Shown: positions 38,639 through 46,307 of the stretch, piece by piece | How the letters are laid out: each line of letters starts with the position of its first letter | How positions within the stretch are numbered: the first letter of the stretch is position 1 | Origin: Amycolatopsis cihanbeyliensis | GTDB lineage: Bacteria; Actinomycetota; Actinomycetes; Mycobacteriales; Pseudonocardiaceae | Assembly: GCF_006715045.1 (NCBI RefSeq) | Contig: NZ_VFML01000001.1 | Location: 5,676,001-5,740,000 of the forward strand | Direction of reading: 5' to 3' | Length of the DNA: 64,000 nucleotides | Position numbers and translations under genes: made by a program | The notes under the pieces: model-generated | Told to the model about the DNA's origin: nothing | Databases searched by the model: none | Seen by the model: the letters and a program-made list of their open reading frames with translations, nothing else

Positions 38639-38853
38639 CGTCCCCCTCTCGCCGGGGTGTCGCGTTCGTGGCGGGCGAGGTCACGCAGTACGAACCAGGC
38701 ACCGCACAGCACCCCGACCACGAACAGGGTGGTGATCCAAAACGCGGGGGAGTTGCCGTGTACGTGGTAGACCAGCCACAGCAGCAGCCCCGCCGGGACG
38801 AGTACTCGCGCCCACACCCATGCACGCCAGGCCAGGAATCCGATATGCCACAT
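38632..38853 (-). CDS. Small two-helix membrane protein
   Basis: 73 residues with two hydrophobic segments (about 10-30 and 38-58: VLVPAGLLLWLVYHV and FWITTLFVVGVLCGAWFVL) and a basic end. Small spread-type (SpdB-like) membrane proteins are usual in AICE transfer regions. It overlaps the downstream gene by 7 bases. Confidence 0.7.
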   Translation of the reverse strand: MWHIGFLAWRAWVWARVLVPAGLLLWLVYHVHGNSPAFWITTLFVVGVLCGAWFVLRDLARHERDTPARGGRW

Positions 38854-38895
38854 CGTGCTGTCCCTCCCATCCTTGTTGTGATCTGTCCTCTGTGG

Positions 38896-39117
38896 TTACG
38901 CCGCGCTACGGCGTGCGATCTCCTGCGTGTCAGTGATTGCGCCGTACACCTTGAGCGCTGCGCAGTAGTCCGGGTCCTCGATAACGTCTTCGGTCTCGTA
39001 AGAACCCAGACGTTGTTCGGTGTCCTGACGGACCAAGTCGAGCCAATCGGCCGCGCGCGATTGCAAGCGCTGGAAGGCGTCAAGCATGCGCAGGTGCGCG
39101 TCCTCGCGGCGGGTCAT
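38896..39117 (-). CDS. Small AICE hypothetical protein
   Basis: 73 residues, soluble and helical (AHLRMLDAFQRLQSRAADWL), with an acidic middle (ETEDVIEDPDY). Its ATG shares one base with the tra stop (TGATG), so translation is coupled to Tra. Unknown function; possibly a Tra partner. Confidence 0.68.
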   Translation of the reverse strand: MTRREDAHLRMLDAFQRLQSRAADWLDLVRQDTEQRLGSYETEDVIEDPDYCAALKVYGAITDTQEIARRSAA

Positions 39118-40490
39118 CAGGCCACCACCCGCAGATCCATCCCGGCACCGTGTTGTCCGTGTTGGACGAAGGCGACGAGTTCGGCGATCTCGGCATCGGT
39201 GGTGTAGGCACTGCGGAACCGCATCGGGACCCGCGAGCGGGGCCGGATGACGTAGCCGATGCCCGCGGTTTCCTCCCCGTCGGGGATCTCATCAGCCAGC
39301 GCGCCCCGCAGCCGGGCACCGTCACCAAGCACCATGTCCACATGGGAGGCCGAGGTGACCCGCAGGCAGATGCGCACGGTGAACAGGTCCCGCACCGGCA
39401 CTGTGTCCTTCGTCGGCTCCTGAACCAGCCCGTGCATCGAATGCCCGGTCGCCCGCCCTTGGGAGCCGACCAGCGCCAGCAGCTTCCGCAATTCCCGCGC
39501 GTCGGCACCGTCGCCGTAGGCCAGCAGTGCCCCGATCTCATCCAGAATCAACAGATTCAGCGGGGTCTCCCGCGAGACGGTGATCTTGCGCTGACCCTCA
39601 GCGGACAGACGGCGCTGAACCGCCTGCATGTCCGCCACGAAGTTCTCGACAAGCCCCACGCAGTCACCGGTGTCGGTGGCGTAACGGTGCGCGATCGGCG
39701 CCAGCGTCGAGAACTCCATCTGCTTGGGATCACAGATCCACAGCCGCACCAGCCCGTCCCGGATCAGCGGCGCCAGGCCCCGCAGCAGCCCCATCGGGAT
39801 GGAGTTCTTCCCCGCACCCGTGGCCCCGGCGATGAAGGTGTGTCGACCACCCTGCACCCCCAGCCGCAGCTCACCGCCGTACTCATCCTCACCCACATAC
39901 AAGTCGGTGATGTCCACCGCATCGGTGTCCTGCGGCATGTCGGGTGCGTCGATGACCTCGGTGAACGGTTCCGTCCGCTCGATCACCAGCCCAATCACCC
40001 TCGGCTTGACCCGCTCCACCGCGACCCGTTCGGCCTTGAGTGCTTCGGTGAGTTCCGGCAGCTTGGCCTCCCACTGCCGCGCATGCTGACCGGGTGGAAT
40101 GCGCACCTGCACCGTGTCCACACTCGGCGAGGGAGAGCGCACCTTCAACACCCTCGGGAAGCGCTCTTCCTTGGTTTTGCGGTGCACCGTGTACAAGTCG
40201 CACGCCCGCAGCGCATCAGTCCACCGCCGCCCGACATACCTACTCCAGCGGCGCCAAAACGCCCGCATCCTCGGGGCAGCCCAGGTGTCAAAGGTGTCCG
40301 GATGCGCCCGATACCACCCACACAACCCCACGCCGAGCCCGCCGAGAACACCGCCAGTGGTGACCCACCCGAGTTCCAGCCCGCTCGCCGTGACCGCGGC
40401 CGGGGTGGCCAGTGTGCCGGGGTGGCGACCCAGCCACAGCGCCGTCCTGACCTCGCGGCCCTTCCGCCGACCGCTCTCTGCCTTACCCAT
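39117..40490 (-). CDS. traSA: FtsK/SpoIIIE-type conjugative DNA translocase (TraSA/TraB-like)
   Basis: Single-protein conjugation motor of AICEs that pumps double-stranded DNA between hyphae. The 457-residue protein has a membrane segment near 28-62, Walker A GATGAGKNS (about 221-229; note Asn-Ser where Ser/Thr is usual), Walker B LLILDEIGALLAYGD, a ring-type motor core and a short C-terminal part (TTDAEIAELVAFVQ) likely to contact clt repeats. ATG 40490 starts it, and it is the longest gene of the transfer operon. Confidence 0.9.
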   Translation of the reverse strand: MGKAESGRRKGREVRTALWLGRHPGTLATPAAVTASGLELGWVTTGGVLGGLGVGLCGWYRAHPDTFDTWAAPRMRAFWRRWSRYVGRRWTDALRACDLYTVHRKTKEERFPRVLKVRSPSPSVDTVQVRIPPGQHARQWEAKLPELTEALKAERVAVERVKPRVIGLVIERTEPFTEVIDAPDMPQDTDAVDITDLYVGEDEYGGELRLGVQGGRHTFIAGATGAGKNSIPMGLLRGLAPLIRDGLVRLWICDPKQMEFSTLAPIAHRYATDTGDCVGLVENFVADMQAVQRRLSAEGQRKITVSRETPLNLLILDEIGALLAYGDGADARELRKLLALVGSQGRATGHSMHGLVQEPTKDTVPVRDLFTVRICLRVTSASHVDMVLGDGARLRGALADEIPDGEETAGIGYVIRPRSRVPMRFRSAYTTDAEIAELVAFVQHGQHGAGMDLRVVA

Positions 40491-40643
40491 GCTTCGTGGT
40501 CCCTTCCTGCGCGCAAGAACGGGCGACCAGCCACACCCCGCGGCCCCACGGTCGGGACTGTCACAAGGGTTAGGATGGCCGGTCGCCCGCGCTCAACGTC
40601 TGATGTGTTGTGTCCGTCCGGTGGTGCCCACCGGATGCCGGGG

Positions 40644-40826
40644 TTAGCGGATGGTGTGGCGGCAGTCCGACAGCGCCACCGTCAACCGCGCCACCGCCCG
40701 CGCAGCTTCATCGTGCTCGCCTTTGAAGCCCTGCTGCCGCACCGGCATCCCCCGCATGCTGCGCCGCAACTGGCCCATCGCGGTATCCATGTGCTCCAGC
40801 ACCCGATCCACCTGATGCGTCGCCAT
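40644..40826 (-). CDS. Small AICE hypothetical protein
   Basis: 60 residues, helical (VDRVLEHMDTAMGQLRRSMR), ending DCRHTIR. ATG 40826 has GGAGG 8 bases upstream, better than ATG 40841. It overlaps no gene but follows 40829 by 2 bases. About 150 bases without a gene separate it from tra. Confidence 0.65.
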   Translation of the reverse strand: MATHQVDRVLEHMDTAMGQLRRSMRGMPVRQQGFKGEHDEAARAVARLTVALSDCRHTIR

Positions 40827-40828
40827 CT

Positions 40829-41092
40829 CTAGAGCCTCCATTCCCGTGAGATCAGTTCCGCTTCGTACTTCTGCGCCGAAGCCCGCAGCGTGTTCAACTG
40901 CTCCATCGCAGCCCGCCGCAGCCCCTTCAGCTCTTTCGGGGTGGCGACCGTCCAGCCGCCGCTGGCCCGTTTCGGATCAACCCGACCGATCAGCGTGTCG
41001 ATCTCCTCCAAGGCTTCACGCACCAGGTCCAACGCCGAGACGAACTCGGCGTACTTGGCCTGCGCCCGCCGGTTGATCACACCAACCTGCAT
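40829..41092 (-). CDS. Small AICE coiled-coil protein
   Basis: 87 residues, mostly helical (AEFVSALDLVREALEEIDTL; GLRRAAMEQLNTLRASAQKY). ATG 41092 has GGAAGGAG upstream, a strong site. Overlaps the gene upstream by 16 bases. Conserved hypothetical type in AICEs; no function known. Confidence 0.7.
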   Translation of the reverse strand: MQVGVINRRAQAKYAEFVSALDLVREALEEIDTLIGRVDPKRASGGWTVATPKELKGLRRAAMEQLNTLRASAQKYEAELISREWRL

Positions 41093-41274
41093 TGCTGTGC
41101 TCCTTCCCGTGCCGCTAACTGATTGATCGAGTTCAAATCGGCGACCAGGAACCGCACCGCATTCCCCACCGCATCCCGGGTCTCCCTATCCGGCCCGGCA
41201 GCGGCGAAGTCCGCATACGCCGCCGTAACCGCCGTGATCATGTTGTGAATCTCCCGCATCCCTTCAACCCCCAT
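41077..41274 (-). CDS. Small AICE hypothetical protein
   Basis: 65 residues, helical (MITAVTAAYADFAAAGPDRE; AVRFLVADLNSINQLAAREG). Start could be ATG 41274 or ATG 41259; neither has a strong ribosome binding site, consistent with coupling to the overlapping upstream gene (41264). Confidence 0.6.
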   Translation of the reverse strand: MGVEGMREIHNMITAVTAAYADFAAAGPDRETRDAVGNAVRFLVADLNSINQLAAREGAQQCRLV

Positions 41275-41449
41275 CCCGTGCGATCAACTGCGCCTTCCGC
41301 AGCCCTTCGCAGTAACCCGCGCGCCACCCGGGCTCAACCGGCAACTCCCGCTCCGGAATCGCCAACCAGGCCCGCCGCTCCCGCTCCAGACACGTCCGCA
41401 CCCGGCCCAACAGCCGCGAAGGCCGCACCCGCCGGGTCACCACGACCAC
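41264..41449 (-). CDS. Small AICE hypothetical protein
   Basis: 61 residues, basic, with WLAIPERELPVEPGWRAGYC followed by a short helix. GTG 41449 lies inside the end of the upstream membrane microprotein. No family recognised. The continuous chain of overlaps from 41785 down to 40829 supports it. Confidence 0.58.
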   Translation of the reverse strand: MVVVTRRVRPSRLLGRVRTCLERERRAWLAIPERELPVEPGWRAGYCEGLRKAQLIARDGG

Positions 41450-41595
41450 CCGCCAACAGCACCCGACCGGCGCCTACCCAGCCAGGACAACCCCAGCGCC
41501 GACACCACCACCGCCGCGATACCCGCCCACGGCATCGCCACCACCAAGCAGGCCACCAGCAGCAGCCACACCCCATACGGCACAACATTCACCAC
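41437..41595 (-). CDS. Small AICE membrane protein
   Basis: About 52 residues with two closely spaced hydrophobic segments (PYGVWLLLVACLVVAMPW; GIAAVVVSALGLSWLG) and a basic Trp-ending tail. Start is GTG 41595 (or GTG 41592) with an AAAGGGG site upstream. The longer frame to 41715 overlaps the zinc-ribbon microprotein and lacks a signal of its own. Confidence 0.58.
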   Translation of the reverse strand: MVNVVPYGVWLLLVACLVVAMPWAGIAAVVVSALGLSWLGRRRSGAVGGWSW

Positions 41596-41618
41596 ACCCA
41601 CCCCTTTCCACTCTCGCG

Positions 41619-41708
41619 TCAGATAGACCACTGGCGACCGCACACCCGGCAGGTGGCAATCCCCGCCGGGGACAGCCAAAAGTTCGCCGAGCACACATGC
41701 CCCGCCAT
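41619..41708 (-). CDS. 29-residue zinc-ribbon-like microprotein
   Basis: The product starts MAGHVCSANFW and ends TCRVCGRQWSI. Cys6 with Cys20 and Cys23 plus His4 can make a small zinc site. The start shares bases with the stop of the upstream microprotein (TGATG), so it would be translated by coupling. Confidence 0.5.
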   Translation of the reverse strand: MAGHVCSANFWLSPAGIATCRVCGRQWSI

Positions 41709-41785
41709 CACACACACCCGCACGTCGGGCCGTACGGGTCGTACGAGGACAACCCGCCCCGACCGCCGAAAACCGTGCTACCCAT
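41708..41785 (-). CDS. 25-residue AICE microprotein
   Basis: The 25-codon gene starts at ATG 41785 with a strong GGGAGG site 9 bases upstream. The product, rich in Gly and Tyr, ends TCGCV with a CxC pair. It stops inside the next start (TGATG). The excellent ribosome binding site is the main reason to believe it; it may be a leader peptide for the zinc-ribbon microprotein. Confidence 0.45.
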   Translation of the reverse strand: MGSTVFGGRGGLSSYDPYGPTCGCV

Positions 41786-42167
41786 GGTTGTCAACCTCCC
41801 TTCCCGGTAGCCCTCGAAACGCCCACGCCACGCCGACTACAGTTCCCGGTTCCGCTTCACCGGCCGCGTCTCGTGAATCCGCGTGCCCACCACACACCAC
41901 CCCCTTTCCGCATATCGGTGGTAGAACACAAAGACCCCCGGAACACAACGCCGGGAGCCAATGCGCGCCACCACAAAAGGCGCGAAACAAGGCATAGATC
42001 GGCCCACTCTGGAATTCTCAAACAACACAAAGTGCGCTGGCCCGACTCGAACGGGACCGCTCACCAGGAAGCCGCGGGACGTTTCCGCGTAAGGCAGCGC
42101 GCCAGGGTGGTGATGTGCGAGCCCGGGGGAAGACTCGCGGCCGGGCACCCACCGGCCCGCAGCCGGG
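41786..42167. other. Gene-poor AICE segment
   Basis: About 380 bases with no frame I trust; short frames such as 41778-41990 lack codon bias. The segment 42036-42110 contains a T-arm-like word (GTTCGAGTC on the minus strand) and partly complementary ends but does not fold into a proper tRNA. Confidence 0.4.
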
Positions 42168-42542
42168 CTAGGCCGCCGAGGGCACCTCAGCCTGCCCGGC
42201 AGGCTTCAACCCCTCCGCCTTAAACGAAATCCCCGAAATCGTGCGCCCATCCTCGGTCTCCATCTGGTACGAGTTCAGGCACCCGTTGATCAGCTCGACG
42301 TAGACACCCTCCTCGAACCCCTCACCCGGATCCGACGCCAACGTCACCTTGATCTCCTCACCCTTCTGCGCGAACTCGCCAGGCCGCGTCCGACGCTTCG
42401 CGAACAACGACACCACGAACTTCGCCACGCCCTCCCGGTCAGTCACCGGCGCCATCTGCCCGTCCTTCTCCTGCATCTTCATCACCGGAGCCTCAGTCAC
42501 CATCAACTTGAAGCCGTTCAGGTTCACCGGGATGTCCCGCAT
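42168..42542 (-). CDS. Conserved AICE hypothetical protein
   Basis: 124 residues with a beta-rich, OB-like pattern: IPVNLNGFKLMVTEAPVMKM, EGVAKFVVSLFAKRRTRPGE, KVTLASDPGEGFEEGVYVEL and ISGISFKAEGLKP. This class is found in many AICEs at the head of the transfer operon; a single-strand-binding or transfer accessory role is possible but unproven. It is divergent from the GntR-kinase gene and probably under its control through the GATACACGG sites. Confidence 0.72.
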   Translation of the reverse strand: MRDIPVNLNGFKLMVTEAPVMKMQEKDGQMAPVTDREGVAKFVVSLFAKRRTRPGEFAQKGEEIKVTLASDPGEGFEEGVYVELINGCLNSYQMETEDGRTISGISFKAEGLKPAGQAEVPSAA

Positions 42543-42563
42543 CGTGCCCTCCGTACTGACTGC

Positions 42564-42708
42564 CCGTGTATCTGTCTGTATCAGAAGCTAACAGTCAGGA
42601 TCAGAAGGAGTCAACAAGTTCGAGTGAAGTCGCCCACAATTCGCCCCTGACCTGCGGAGATACAGTGCGGTCCAACTGTTACCCTCTGGGTGGACACCTG
42701 ATACACGG
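42564..42708. promoter_or_regulatory. Divergent AICE control region with GATACACGG operators
   Basis: GATACACGG occurs on the plus strand at 42700-42708 and on the minus strand at 42564-42572. A further TGTATCA (42577-42583) gives a tandem GATACA pair on the minus side. The plus -10 TACCCT (42680-42685) and a minus -10 TAGCTT (about 42586-42591) place both sites just downstream of the predicted transcription starts, ideal for repression by the adjacent GntR-type protein. Confidence 0.55.
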
Positions 42709-42724
42709 CTAGGAACGAGGCAGC

Positions 42725-43564
42725 ATGGCAGGCTCAGACGCCCAACGAGACGAGCTCCAGCGCGGCACCAGCGCACTCGTCATAGCCAGAAACATCCGCA
42801 ACGACATCGAGGCGGGCGTCCTGAAGCACGGCCAGCAGCTCCCGACCACCCGGACACTCGCTGATGAATGGGGCACGAGCGTGGCCACGATCAGCCGAGC
42901 AATGAACATCCTCGCCGAGGAAGGCGTCATCGTTAACCGCGCACGCTCAAGCAGGCTTGTGCACTACCCGGAGCCCCCCGACGAGCACACCGAGAAGCCA
43001 CGGGTCATTCTCATCGGTGGCTACGCGGGGTCAGGCAAGTCCGAGCTGGGCCGCATCCTTGCTCGGAACACCGGCTGGCCCATCATCGACAAGGACACGA
43101 CGACCCGACACGTCGTGGAAGCCGCACTCGAACGTCTCGGCGAGTCACCCCACAGCCGCGAGTCGGAGACGTACGTCAAAGCCATCCGGCCAGCCGAATA
43201 CGAAGCCTTGCTCGCGACGGTCACCGAGAACGTCCAGTGCGGGATATCTGCCGTGGTTACAGCACCGTTTATCAGCCAGTTCAACGATCAAGCTTGGTGC
43301 AACCGGACCGCAGCGACGATCGCAAGCCTTGGCGCCGAGCTACACGTGATCTGGGTGCGTTGCGACGTCCCCTCGATGCTCACGTACCTCAAGCACCGTG
43401 GAGCCGCCAGAGACGCCTGGAAGCTCGAAAACTGGGACACCTACCTCAGCGGACTAGACCTGGACTTCAGCCCGCTCCTGCCGCATCAGGTGGTCGACAA
43501 CTCTGCCGACTCCCCACCCCTCCAGCAACAAGCGCAAGGACTACTCCAGCCCATCTTCCGGTAG
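42725..43564 (+). CDS. GntR-type winged helix fused to a P-loop kinase domain
   Basis: The 279-residue protein takes the place of the AICE repressor KorSA. A GntR HTH (about 15-80; LVIARNIRNDIEAGVLKHGQ, TRTLADEWGTSVATISRAMN) is followed by a kinase-like P-loop, GGYAGSGKSELGRILA (about 98-113), and an AAA_33/zeta-like fold with DKDTTTRHVVEAAL. Because the effector domain looks like a small-molecule kinase, its ligand or phosphorylation state could gate repression. Followed 18 bases later by a dehydrogenase, with which it forms a pair. Confidence 0.82.
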   Translation: MAGSDAQRDELQRGTSALVIARNIRNDIEAGVLKHGQQLPTTRTLADEWGTSVATISRAMNILAEEGVIVNRARSSRLVHYPEPPDEHTEKPRVILIGGYAGSGKSELGRILARNTGWPIIDKDTTTRHVVEAALERLGESPHSRESETYVKAIRPAEYEALLATVTENVQCGISAVVTAPFISQFNDQAWCNRTAATIASLGAELHVIWVRCDVPSMLTYLKHRGAARDAWKLENWDTYLSGLDLDFSPLLPHQVVDNSADSPPLQQQAQGLLQPIFR

Positions 43565-43581
43565 AAGGGACAGCGAGAACG

Positions 43582-44517
43582 GTGCAAGTACTTGTCAGCA
43601 ACGAGACCGACGACGAAGTAGGCGTCGAACTCCTGCGCCAGACCGCTGGACTCGAAGTACTGACCTACGACCCCAACCAGGACCTACCAGCGTCGCATCA
43701 CGATGCGGAGATCCTGATTCCGCCCTACCGCAGCAGCCACCGGCCGCTGAAGCTCCTCGGGCAGCTCCCAAACCTGAAGATGGTGCAGCTACTCTCCGCG
43801 GGCGCCGACGAATGGTCCAGCGACGTACCCAGCGACATCACGCTAGCCAGCGCCCGCGGCGCCCATGCCGGACCCGTATCCGAATGGGTCCTGTCCGCCA
43901 TCCTGTGCCTCTACCGCCAGTGGCCCGCGCTTGTGCGGTATCAGCAGGAGAGCGTCTGGGCACACCGACGTGTCGATGCCGACACACTCTCTGGCAAGAA
44001 GGCCCTCATCCTCGGCGCAGGCAGCATCGGCAACGCCATCGCCGAACGCCTTGCCGCTTTCGGCGCAACCAGTAGCCGAGTCGCCAGCAGAGCACGCGGC
44101 GATGTGTACGGGCCGGAATCAGTCCACGATCTACTGCCAGACCATCACATAGTCGCGATTACAGCTCCACTCACCGACGACACCCGTGGTCTCGTTGATG
44201 AATCTTTCCTCGCCGCGATGCCAGATGGCGCCACACTCGTGAACGCGGGACGAGGAAAGATCGTAAACACGGACGCCCTCTATGCCGAGACGCAAAGCGG
44301 ACGACTTCGCGCAGCGCTAGACGTCACCGATCCGGAGCCGCTGCCGGAAAGCCATCCTCTATGGACCTGCCCTGGCGTCATCATCAGCCCACACATGGCC
44401 CGGACCGTCCCCGGCACCAACAAGCTCTGCTACACCGTCGCCGCCGAGCAGCTCTCCGCGTTCATCGCAGGCCAAGTGCCCTCGAACGCGGTCACATCCC
44501 ACGCTTCCCACCGGTAG
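43582..44517 (+). CDS. D-2-hydroxyacid dehydrogenase
   Basis: NAD-dependent 2-hydroxyacid dehydrogenase of 311 residues. It has Rossmann motif LGAGSIGNAIAERL (about 144-157), Arg in NAGRGKIVNTDAL, Glu in DPEPLPESHPLW and His in ISPHMARTV, so all catalytic residues are present. GTG 43582 follows AAGGGA. It is cotranscribed with the GntR-kinase gene. The substrate is unknown; a metabolic signal tied to that regulator is possible. Such dehydrogenases recur in AICEs. Confidence 0.88.
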   Translation: MQVLVSNETDDEVGVELLRQTAGLEVLTYDPNQDLPASHHDAEILIPPYRSSHRPLKLLGQLPNLKMVQLLSAGADEWSSDVPSDITLASARGAHAGPVSEWVLSAILCLYRQWPALVRYQQESVWAHRRVDADTLSGKKALILGAGSIGNAIAERLAAFGATSSRVASRARGDVYGPESVHDLLPDHHIVAITAPLTDDTRGLVDESFLAAMPDGATLVNAGRGKIVNTDALYAETQSGRLRAALDVTDPEPLPESHPLWTCPGVIISPHMARTVPGTNKLCYTVAAEQLSAFIAGQVPSNAVTSHASHR

Positions 44518-44563
44518 CCACCTGCCAGAGCCGGTGTGTTCAGAGTTTCTTTTCTTGTTCAAG

Positions 44564-44586
44564 GCGGCCCGCCTTCGGCGGGCCGC
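44564..44586. terminator. Hairpin after the dehydrogenase gene
   Basis: GCGGCCCGCC and GGCGGGCCGC form a 10-bp stem with a TTC loop (CTTCGG-type), 46 bases after the stop codon. A pyrimidine-rich stretch (TTTCTTTTCTTG) precedes it. Likely transcription terminator. Confidence 0.7.
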
Positions 44587-44805
44587 TCGGCCTCTATGCC
44601 CTTGCCCGGCCGCCAAGCGCGAGCGTGCGGCTGCCGCCGGTCTCGCGCGGCGGCCGGGCCGAGGCAGGCCGAGGCCGCCATGAAAGAAGAGGTGTCCTCG
44701 CCGGACTGGCAGGTCTCCGGGATAGCCCAACCGGAGCAGTCAGCACGCGGGCTGCGGTTCGTGGGCGGCCGGGCCGCGCCATCCCGCCAACCTCCACGGA
44801 GGGCT

Positions 44806-44884
44806 ATCACGCTGCATCAAGGGGGCAAGCTTGACGACGCAACGTCCAGAGCGAGGAAGTGTTGCCCCCTTGACACAGCGTGAT
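44806..44884. repeat. Long inverted repeat (23-base arms), possible structured RNA or MITE
   Basis: Arms 44806-44828 and 44862-44884 pair over 23 positions, with two mismatched positions near the middle; the inner 13 (TCAAGGGGGCAA-type) are perfect. The 33-base interior contains a second word, GACGACGCAACGTC. The surrounding 44587-44805 has no gene. It could be a MITE-like insertion or a conserved RNA; no coding potential is seen. Confidence 0.6.
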
Positions 44885-44945
44885 CGGGCTACGCCAGGTC
44901 GACGGGATGGCGCGAGGGCCACCCACTGCTGTCGGGCTACCCTGA

Positions 44946-45377
44946 TCAGGACTCCGTGACTTCCTCAGATGACTCGATCACTACAAAGCTGCGACTCCAT
45001 GGATTTCCGGAAATCTCAGGCGAGGTCACTTGCCACCTGTAGACGCCGGGCATTAAGTCCAACCCTTGCGAAATACCTAAAACAACAGGGGCAATCCCCG
45101 GAACGGGCGAGTTGCTCTCCCCGGGTCCACCCAATTCAGCGGTGGCCTGAACAGCCTGCCCAGAACCATCCTTAACCACCTCGCCAGAGTCATCGACCAA
45201 TTTTATGTCTAAGTGAATATTTTGCGGAAGATTTTCATCCCCATCCGTCTCGACCGCAATAATAACCGAATGGTACCGAAGTGGCGACTTTGTTCGAGAC
45301 CAGAATAGCCCCATAGCGTCGATCTTTGTCCCAGGACTACCCTGAGCGTAATCAGCAAGAAAGACGGTGATATTCAC
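44946..45377 (-). CDS. Third gene of HigBA-like module (beta-sandwich, DUF6941-like)
   Basis: The 143-residue, beta-rich soluble protein starts VNITVFLADYAQGSPGTKID, and has paired-strand patterns LRYHSVIIAVETDGDE, IHLDIKLVDDSGEVV and LMPGVYRWQVTS. It resembles the DUF6941 group of small proteins, but I am not certain. GTG 45377 overlaps the antitoxin stop by 4 bases (GTGA), so its synthesis is tied to the antitoxin. G+C is lower than the chromosome. Confidence 0.65.
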   Translation of the reverse strand: MNITVFLADYAQGSPGTKIDAMGLFWSRTKSPLRYHSVIIAVETDGDENLPQNIHLDIKLVDDSGEVVKDGSGQAVQATAELGGPGESNSPVPGIAPVVLGISQGLDLMPGVYRWQVTSPEISGNPWSRSFVVIESSEEVTES

Positions 45378-45769
45378 TTGGACTCACTCAGCAATGATGA
45401 CGAAGCTTCAACTTTAACCCTCTTCGACCGAGACGAAGAGTCGGTGACCGACCTAGTAACTCGCGAAACTACAGACGATCCCGATGAAATACGGCTAGTT
45501 ACCGAGTGTTGAACTGAAGCACCTACTGCGAGCGCGTAGCGTCGGATGGTCGACAACTTCGGATCAGCGTCAGCTCGTTCAAACGCAGCAACAGCGGGCT
45601 GGGTAGTGCCCATCCGTCTGCCGACCTCTGCCTGGGTAAGCCCTCTATCGCCACGGAGGGCCACAAGACGCAGCAGCAGGTGACGATCTGACTTGACCAG
45701 ATCCAGCGCTAAGCGCTGTTCAGGGTCGTCGGTGTCGATGCCTAGCAGGTCGTCAAGGTCGTCACGCAT
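45374..45769 (-). CDS. XRE-family antitoxin (HigA-like)
   Basis: 131 residues. HTH at about 40-90 (LTQAEVGRRMGTTQPAVAAF, ERADADPKLSTIRRYALAVG). An unusual Ser/Arg/Lys-rich C-terminal tail of about 40 residues (about 92-131) is absent from short HigA proteins and may bind the toxin or the third protein. It follows the toxin gene by 31 bases, the toxin-first order of higBA systems. Confidence 0.8.
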   Translation of the reverse strand: MRDDLDDLLGIDTDDPEQRLALDLVKSDRHLLLRLVALRGDRGLTQAEVGRRMGTTQPAVAAFERADADPKLSTIRRYALAVGASVQHSVTSRISSGSSVVSRVTRSVTDSSSRSKRVKVEASSSLLSESK

Positions 45770-45800
45770 GCCAACCCCTCCTCATCAAATGTAACTTATA

Positions 45801-46307
45801 CTACCTGTTAGGATGCCTAGCAAGCCAGTCCCTGTACCGGTGACCTGCCTCATCGATGTGTGCGTCTTGCACGAGGCCCCCTTGCGCTCCACGAGGCTTC
45901 TGCCCGAACTTCAAACCCAAGCGCAGCGGTCCTCGGTTGCCGTGCCACCCGAAGTACAAACGCCAGAGCCGTGCCGGAATGTACTGATCTCCAATCTCCC
46001 AGCGAAGCTCGTAGATGAGCCGATTGCGCGTGATTTGCTTGAGGTCAGCGTATGGCTTCAATTCACCGCGCTGCGCCGATTGAAGTAAATCTTTCACCTC
46101 CGCCAAAATCAGTGAACGTTCAGCGGAAGTCCTCCCTGCGTTGTTAAGCTCAACCTTGACCACCGGTCGCCCCTCGCCGTCGCGATACAACTCCCAGCAG
46201 CCACCGCTTGCAGCAGCAACAGCCTCAACTGACGTCACTAAGCCTCCAGCCCTGGCAGTAATATTCCGCGATGTCGAACGTAGGCCTAGTTCCGTCACAG
46301 CCGCCAT
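45801..46307 (-). CDS. RelE/HigB-like (Gp49-type) toxin
   Basis: 168 residues, longer than most HigB. The toxin core contains WELYRDGEGRPVVKVELNN, YADLKQITRNRLIYELRW, ARLWRLYFGWHGNRGPLRLG and LKFGQKPRG, typical of phage-derived Gp49-like ribosome-dependent RNases. The end DAHIDEAGHRYRDWLARHP is usual in actinobacterial members. The N-terminal 40 residues are extra. Start at 46307. Confidence 0.82.
   Translation of the reverse strand: MAAVTELGLRSTSRNITARAGGLVTSVEAVAAASGGCWELYRDGEGRPVVKVELNNAGRTSAERSLILAEVKDLLQSAQRGELKPYADLKQITRNRLIYELRWEIGDQYIPARLWRLYFGWHGNRGPLRLGLKFGQKPRGAQGGLVQDAHIDEAGHRYRDWLARHPNR

Noticed and set aside
41778..41990. 70-residue Cys-rich minus-strand frame
   Set aside because: No ribosome binding site, and the 25-codon frame with a strong site begins within it.
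42036..42110. tRNA-like segment in the AICE
   Set aside because: It has a T-arm-like word and partly complementary ends but no acceptable D and anticodon arms.
44587..44805. GC-rich frames after the dehydrogenase terminator
   Set aside because: Both strands are open only because of base composition; no start signals or recognisable product.
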